Shown one piece after another: positions 59,473-64,000 of a DNA stretch of 64,000 bases. Each line of letters begins with the position of its first letter. Positions within the stretch are counted from its first letter, which is position 1. The notes beneath the pieces are model-generated. The model was not told the DNA's origin. It was given only the letters and a program-made list of their open reading frames with translations, and searched no databases. The position numbers and the translations under genes were made by a program. Source of the stretch: a virus. Location of the stretch: IMG/VR virus record IMGVR_UViG_3300020185_001680, positions 1-64,000 of that record; one strand, given 5' to 3'.

Positions 59473-60114
59473 TTACCCTGTGATGCCGTCAGATGTTGCG
59501 CCGAATACATTCTCTCCTGGGAAGATTTCGCCATCGCCACCAGCAACTGTAGAACCAGAACCATCACCATCACCAGGAACATGAACTGCATTATCAAATC
59601 TGATAGTCAGTGTAACTGTTACGGGTTCGTTGGTTGTGTAATCCGAATCACTGTAGTCAACATTCTGTAAGAAACATCCTTCTAGTCCCCATGTTTCCAT
59701 AGGTTTAGTAGTTTGACCATCTAGTATCTCAAGTCTAGTGTTAAACTTATAATCTGTGCCGGACAATGCCGCCTGTTGATTAAAGTGGTTCAACTGTCTT
59801 TGAACTTGCTTACCAGCTAATCTGGCTACTGAATTCTGAATGTCATCACGGATAACTAATGTCATAGTTTCCCATGTGTGCTTGCCTTGTACATAAACTT
59901 TTGACTGGTACGAATGAATCTCTACTTCCTCAAAGCTAATCTTAGGACGACTGACGTTCATAACGTTCTGTGTAAATTCCCTTGCGTTTCCTTGTGCACC
60001 AAAATTCTCTACCTTAACCCTAAAACGAAATTTGAGTTTAGGCATTAGAATTCCTGCTGTACCGGATTCGTCAACTGGAACACCAAACTTATTTGTATTT
60101 CCAAAAATTGCCAT
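59473..60114 (-). CDS. gp19: Tail tube protein gp19
   Basis: A 213-residue tail tube subunit that builds the inner DNA conduit. It has 'PKLKFRFRVKVENFG' and 'VHSYQSKVYVQGKHTWETMT'-type strands and 'CFLQNVDYSDSDYTTNEPVT' near the end, all typical of gp19. The C-terminal Gly/Asp tail is longer than T4 (163). TAGGAGAA and a GATAAATA late box precede it; it is separated from gp18 by a terminator. Confidence 0.92.
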   Translation of the reverse strand: MAIFGNTNKFGVPVDESGTAGILMPKLKFRFRVKVENFGAQGNAREFTQNVMNVSRPKISFEEVEIHSYQSKVYVQGKHTWETMTLVIRDDIQNSVARLAGKQVQRQLNHFNQQAALSGTDYKFNTRLEILDGQTTKPMETWGLEGCFLQNVDYSDSDYTTNEPVTVTLTIRFDNAVHVPGDGDGSGSTVAGGDGEIFPGENVFGATSDGITG

Positions 60115-60159
60115 TTGTTTTTCTCCTAACTTAAAATCCTTTTGGATTTATGTTACAGT

Positions 60160-60167
60160 TATTTATC
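60160..60167 (-). promoter_or_regulatory. Late promoter GATAAATA
   Basis: Late box about 45 bases before the gp19 ATG, just after the gp18 terminator. Confidence 0.8.
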
Positions 60168-60208
60168 TAATTAACAGCATTTTTGTTATAGTGTGTTTTA
60201 ACGAAACC

Positions 60209-60240
60209 AAAAAAAAGGGGCCTAAAAGACCCCTTTTTAT
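60209..60240 (-). terminator. Rho-independent terminator after gp18
   Basis: AAAAAGGGG, loop CCTAAAAGA, CCCCTTTTT, 17 bases after the gp18 stop, with a long U-run on the minus transcript. It insulates gp18 from gp19. Confidence 0.92.
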
Positions 60241-60256
60241 TGTTAAGTAATTAAAC

Positions 60257-63034
60257 TTACGCTGTTGAACCCAATGTGTTCTGGATTCTGATTGGTATAT
60301 AAATAAACTCAATCGCTTTCACTGGCTGGATCGCAATATCGATATAAAGTTCGTTTCTATCGATTCTTGTTGGAGTGTTGTTTGATCCGTCACATACTGT
60401 AACATAATCAAATAAACCTCTTTGGATTACTAAGTTAGATAGGAATCCATCAACAACGCCTTTTGCGTTCTGTCTTGTGATATCATCGTTCGGTTCAAAC
60501 AAGAATGGCTTAACGATATCGTCAAGTCTTTCTCTAATGTGAACAATGAGTCTTGCAACGTTAATTCTATCCAAAGCACTTGCAGTTGGGTTTAGTGTCT
60601 TCTGACCGAAAACAACTAGTCCTCTACCTGGGAAAGAAGCGATAGGGTTAACTTTATTCAAGTATAAATTATCTCTCTGTCCTTCGTTAAGTGTTACTGG
60701 AACGTACTCGCCATCAGTTGCGTTAACATAACCTACTGAAGTTGCGTTTTGTACTAGTCCTCTTTGGAAACCAGCTGGTGCAAACCAAGGGTAAGCAATC
60801 TGGTCATTAAATGCAAGAGTTCTTAAAGCAACATGACTTGGTGGTACAACTACGTTAGTACCGTCTAAGTTTGTTGATAAAGCACTTGGATAGTAAACTG
60901 CCGCATATGGAGAGCTTGTTAGCAATCCTTCTTCGCCATTTTCACTAGCAGTATTGGCGTTTGTTGCCCAGTTTTTAGTGCTTGTAGCATCTGCTTTAAG
61001 TCTAAATGGTGTGTCGCCTACAACAAATGCTGTATTTCTTCTATCACCACTTAGTGCAACCATCTCATCTAATAGCTCTGGGAATCCAGGAGCGGATATT
61101 AGATTGAAAGCATTAATTTCACTTCTAAGATCATCATTAGAAACAATAGCACTTTGCATTGCAACTTTAACTACATTGTGTACTGCTTTTCTTAAACCAA
61201 ACATTCTTCCGTCTACTTGGTTCATAGAAGCATCTACCCAAACGTTGCCAATATTAGTTCCTGCAGGAGTATAATTAATCTTATACTCTTTAACATTACC
61301 TGCTGAAGCACGTTTGTTAAATCCTAACATACCTTGTGGATATGCTGTTCTTAAAGGTGCATCTGCATCTAAGGAACTTGATTTGGTTTGTCTAAAGTCA
61401 GCATATATAACACCTTCAGCAGTTACTTGGTCTTTACCATCTACTGCTACCCAACTACCCGAAGCTCTTTTGTAAAGTGCTGGGAAGTTTTCAGTGTCAT
61501 CTGAATCTAACCATACATCGCCGTCTACTAATGCTGTACCATCACTCTGAGTGCTTGGAGCAGTTGAAGCCACTTGTAAGTCCTTAGTAAGTGTCTGCCA
61601 ACCAGCACTTGCATCGTTTTCTAAGATATCTGTTTTTGCTAAAGAAACACCTGCATCGTACCAGTAAGTACCTTCCGCTAATGTTCCTGTAATTGTTGTC
61701 TTACTTGCTTGGTAACTTAAATCACCGAAGTTAGAGTAAGTAATGTCTGCCGTTGCCGCGCCAGCGCCTAGACCCAATGAACTTGGACCAAAGTCTGCGT
61801 GTAGACTTTTAACTTCTACATCTCTGCCTGAAGAAACTGTTAACACTATGTTAGTGTCATCGCCTTCAGAAGCAACTACATCGCTAACGCCTGCACCTGA
61901 TAATGCACTGTTAATATCAAATACTGCATCTTCAACTGTTGATGTAGCAGGTGTGCTACTGATTGAAGCCGTAAGTGCTACGTTTACAGTTGTGCCATTA
62001 TAGACTACTTGTACGTTTGCATTACCTGAAACATCAATTGCCGTTTTCGCAGAACCTGTTCCAGTTACTGTTGCTTTGCCGTTATGTCTTTTCAATGTTA
62101 GACTTGCTGTAGTATTACCTACTGCGATTAAGTCGCCTACTGAAACATTAGCAGTACCTATTGAAGTATATGCCGCATTAGTGTTTGAAAACAACGGAGT
62201 TGCTACTGCACTGAAAGACTTACTTGCTAGGCTGTAATATTTAACACTTAGCTCTACGCCAGTGTTTGGTGTAGTTTTTTGAATAAAAACATCACCTGAA
62301 GATAACGCACTAACGCCATCACTTTGTAAAGTTGGTACTGCAAGGTGTGTTCCAAACTGGAAGTCACTGCTTGTAGCAGAGATCCAACTTGCTGATCCAA
62401 TTTCATACCAGTCATCACTGTACTTTTCAAAGTACTTGACTGTTGTTGCTGTTCCGCCAGCGGCTGTGTTAGCCACAACTGCGTAATCACCGTTAAGACC
62501 AAATGATTGCTTTGGTGCTCCGGTGGCGCTCTTAATATTGATTTTATCTGCAACTGATACGGATTTTTTAACCCATGCTGTACCTGACCATTCTCTTAGT
62601 CCAAAAGATGAACTTGCTGTGTCAAACCAGTATGAACCGTCTGCAATAGCGCCTGTTGGTGCTGTTGAAGAAGCGGCTAATTGACCTAAGTCAATATCCG
62701 CTCTTACGATAAATGCTCTGTTTGCCAAACCTAAGAATGAGTGGGCCGCTAGTAAGCCGTATTCGTTGAGATCATAACCATTTAATGCTGTACTACCACT
62801 GCTGTAAAACAACGGATTACCAAAGTTCTGTAAAAGTTCTCTTTGGCTCGTAATTAATTTTAATTTACCTGCTTGTGTTTTAGTAGTAAATGCTGATGTT
62901 CCTGTGCCAGTTGGACTGCTCTTATCCTGAGCTGTCGCAATGACGATTAAAGGAACTGTTCCTGCGCCTGCTGAGGCGTAAAACGATTCATCACTTACAC
63001 TAATACTAACACCAGGTGATACTAATTCTGCCAT
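60257..63034 (-). CDS. gp18: Tail sheath protein gp18, enlarged
   Basis: The contractile sheath, 925 residues against 659 in T4. The N-terminal 'VSPGVSISVSDESF' and the C-terminal 'ERLDDIVKPFLFEPND' to 'FIYIPIRIQNTLGSTA' are the sheath framework. The extra length is largely a surface insert with four copies of a short repeat: 'DGSYWFD...W' (about 132), 'SGDVFIQ' (about 248), 'EGTYWYDAG...W' (about 455) and 'DGDVWLDSDD...W' (about 505). These would decorate the sheath exterior. TAGGAGAT and a late box precede the gene. Confidence 0.94.
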   Translation of the reverse strand: MAELVSPGVSISVSDESFYASAGAGTVPLIVIATAQDKSSPTGTGTSAFTTKTQAGKLKLITSQRELLQNFGNPLFYSSGSTALNGYDLNEYGLLAAHSFLGLANRAFIVRADIDLGQLAASSTAPTGAIADGSYWFDTASSSFGLREWSGTAWVKKSVSVADKINIKSATGAPKQSFGLNGDYAVVANTAAGGTATTVKYFEKYSDDWYEIGSASWISATSSDFQFGTHLAVPTLQSDGVSALSSGDVFIQKTTPNTGVELSVKYYSLASKSFSAVATPLFSNTNAAYTSIGTANVSVGDLIAVGNTTASLTLKRHNGKATVTGTGSAKTAIDVSGNANVQVVYNGTTVNVALTASISSTPATSTVEDAVFDINSALSGAGVSDVVASEGDDTNIVLTVSSGRDVEVKSLHADFGPSSLGLGAGAATADITYSNFGDLSYQASKTTITGTLAEGTYWYDAGVSLAKTDILENDASAGWQTLTKDLQVASTAPSTQSDGTALVDGDVWLDSDDTENFPALYKRASGSWVAVDGKDQVTAEGVIYADFRQTKSSSLDADAPLRTAYPQGMLGFNKRASAGNVKEYKINYTPAGTNIGNVWVDASMNQVDGRMFGLRKAVHNVVKVAMQSAIVSNDDLRSEINAFNLISAPGFPELLDEMVALSGDRRNTAFVVGDTPFRLKADATSTKNWATNANTASENGEEGLLTSSPYAAVYYPSALSTNLDGTNVVVPPSHVALRTLAFNDQIAYPWFAPAGFQRGLVQNATSVGYVNATDGEYVPVTLNEGQRDNLYLNKVNPIASFPGRGLVVFGQKTLNPTASALDRINVARLIVHIRERLDDIVKPFLFEPNDDITRQNAKGVVDGFLSNLVIQRGLFDYVTVCDGSNNTPTRIDRNELYIDIAIQPVKAIEFIYIPIRIQNTLGSTA

Positions 63035-63078
63035 TATAATCTCCTAATTTAATTTCGCTACATAGTATTATGTATAGA

Positions 63079-63086
63079 TATTTATC
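63079..63086 (-). promoter_or_regulatory. Late promoter GATAAATA
   Basis: Late box about 45 bases before the gp18 ATG, with TAGGAGAT as ribosome binding site. The 144-base gap around it holds no gene. Confidence 0.8.
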
Positions 63087-63178
63087 AAAACAACGGGTAA
63101 ATGGTATTATTATACAACTACTTTTCTAAATTTATAGGTGGTTTGATAAATATGCAAATTTTATCTGTTATAATGCTT

Positions 63179-63829
63179 TCAGGTATTATCGGTTAAATCG
63201 GATGATATTTGGAGAACTGATGCTTCTAGGTCTGTTAAAGTGCCTGTGTTTTCAATTTCATAGTCAAACTCGAAACCTACCCACTTCCACTCACTTGCAT
63301 GTATATGTCTGTATTTAGTCTCCATGGTGTGTTTTGCTGTTACACTACCATTGTTGGCATGTACAGCCACTTCATACCACTCGGGTAACTCAGAGCGTTT
63401 TACATGTATTACTACTCCGCCTAATTCCTTGATTATGTTAAGTTCATTTTTAAATCTAGCATCGCTAACAACTACACATAGGTCATCTTGGCGTTGTCGT
63501 CTTATTCTGTATTCTAAACTGTTTAGCCATATGTCTTGACTAAAATGAGTACGCATAATATCTGTGCCTAACAACTGTAATGCAAGTCTAGGAGTAAAGT
63601 TATCAATCCCTAATTTTCTAGTCCAGTATAAGTCTGCTGTTTCTCTGAACTCTCTACTGTCCATAGTATCGCCTTCTAGCATTTCTCTTTGCCATCCAAA
63701 TATACTTGCACACATATCTTTCAATGGTGCCGCGAAACTATCTTGTACACATCCTTGTTCTACGAACATTTTTGCTACAGTGTCTTTACCGCTACCTATG
63801 AATCCGCAAATGCCTATTAAATTACTCAT
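63179..63829 (-). CDS. gp1: Deoxynucleoside monophosphate kinase gp1-like
   Basis: A 216-residue P-loop kinase like T4 gp1 that phosphorylates dNMPs. Walker A is 'GFIGSGKDTVAK' (8-19). 'APLKDMCASIFGW' and 'RLALQLLGTDIMR' follow the T4 pattern, and 'VVVSDARFKNELN' holds the base-recognition acid. There is only a weak ribosome binding site. A consensus-like promoter lies 28 bases upstream, inside the next gene's 3' end. Confidence 0.88.
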   Translation of the reverse strand: MSNLIGICGFIGSGKDTVAKMFVEQGCVQDSFAAPLKDMCASIFGWQREMLEGDTMDSREFRETADLYWTRKLGIDNFTPRLALQLLGTDIMRTHFSQDIWLNSLEYRIRRQRQDDLCVVVSDARFKNELNIIKELGGVVIHVKRSELPEWYEVAVHANNGSVTAKHTMETKYRHIHASEWKWVGFEFDYEIENTGTLTDLEASVLQISSDLTDNT

Positions 63830-63856
63830 GCCAATACTTATGTTATGTTTACAGTA

Positions 63857-63885
63857 ATACTACTTTAAAAAGGTTCCGTTGTCAA
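63857..63885 (-). promoter_or_regulatory. Early-type sigma70 promoter for gp1
   Basis: TTGACA (63880-63885), 17-base spacer, TAGTAT (63857-63862). Preceded by AAAAAATGG, like the other early promoters. It overlaps the C-terminal codons and stop of the adjacent gene. Confidence 0.75.
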
Positions 63886-64000
63886 CCATTTTTTCCCATG
63901 TACTGAACGGAATATCCTTTTCAGCCATAAGTCGTAGTGTTACTCTTGGTGTGTTGTCCTCTATTTTTACTTTGTGCCACTTGGCTAAATTGAGCAGGAA
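63860..64000 (-). CDS. Hypothetical protein, 5' end outside window
   Basis: The last 46 codons and TAG stop of a gene that enters from the right edge, ending 'STWEKMVDNGTFLK'. The frame is open for all 141 bases, with helical charged content. The gp1 promoter lies inside it. Not enough sequence to assign a family. Confidence 0.6.
   Translation of the reverse strand, partial: FLLNLAKWHKVKIEDNTPRVTLRLMAEKDIPFSTWEKMVDNGTFLK

Noticed and set aside
63145-63152. GATAAATA on the plus strand between gp1 and gp18
   Set aside because: No plus-strand gene follows, so it is probably a chance match in AT-rich DNA.

Overview
The window is a 64 kb piece of a T4-like myovirus genome. The evidence is a set of T4 core genes with intact motifs: tail sheath gp18, tail tube gp19, large terminase gp17, a gp16-like small terminase, head completion gp4, helicase gp41, primase gp61, clamp-loader subunit gp62, ssDNA-binding gp32, UvsX, UvsY, UvsW, DexA and dNMP kinase gp1. 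ThyX in place of T4 Td, class Ia NrdA/NrdB, UvsY of the cyanophage type and a MazG-like protein point to the marine T4-like phages. No photosynthesis gene is present, so a heterotrophic Gram-negative marine host is more likely than a cyanobacterium. The host cannot be named from this sequence. DNA is AT-rich and almost every gene lies on the minus strand; only two small genes (35468-35839 and 55813-56448) are on the plus strand.

Layout, in window order. 1-4101: a late cluster of PAAR spike tip, a subtilase-fold protein, a PP-loop-like protein, two fatty-acid desaturases and an incomplete gene. 4101-7534: ribonucleotide reductase. 7603-13468: a fibre-like structural protein, an MDR oxidoreductase, a PD-(D/E)XK exonuclease and an SGNH-like protein. 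13469-31358: a long virion and accessory region with many proteins that start with a short leader like the T4 capsid-targeting sequence. It includes a 1902-residue amidoligase/nuclease polyprotein, a Cu/Zn superoxide dismutase fused to ParB-like domains, a KxDG nucleotidyltransferase-like protein and two glycosyltransferase-like paralogues. 31391-42721: replication and nucleotide metabolism (gp41, gp61, DnaE-like fragment, MazG, ThyX, gp62, MTA/SAH nucleosidase, Apt, UvsW). 42752-44398: a TonB-dependent outer-membrane receptor with its own promoter. 44564-50804: AAA ATPase, DexA, metallopeptidase, UvsY, UvsX, gp32. 50943-63034: packaging, head and tail genes, with a sulfotransferase next to the terminase. 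63179-64000: gp1 and one incomplete gene.

Two promoter classes are readable by eye. Replication and metabolic genes follow near-perfect host-type promoters (TTGACA/T, 16-18 bp, TATAAT or close). Structural genes follow a T4-type late box, mostly GATAAATA. In about eight cases the late box ends exactly 5 nt before the ATG and no Shine-Dalgarno is present. In the T4 late-promoter geometry this puts +1 on or next to the A of ATG, so these messages may be leaderless.

The most unusual points are the leaderless late promoters, the family of proteins with capsid-targeting-like leaders that carry enzymatic domains (candidate injected effectors), the SodC-ParB fusion, the phage-encoded TonB-dependent receptor, the desaturase pair beside degenerate subtilase and PP-loop proteins, and a DnaE-like fragment without a polymerase active site. 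No tRNA, insertion sequence or CRISPR array was recognised.
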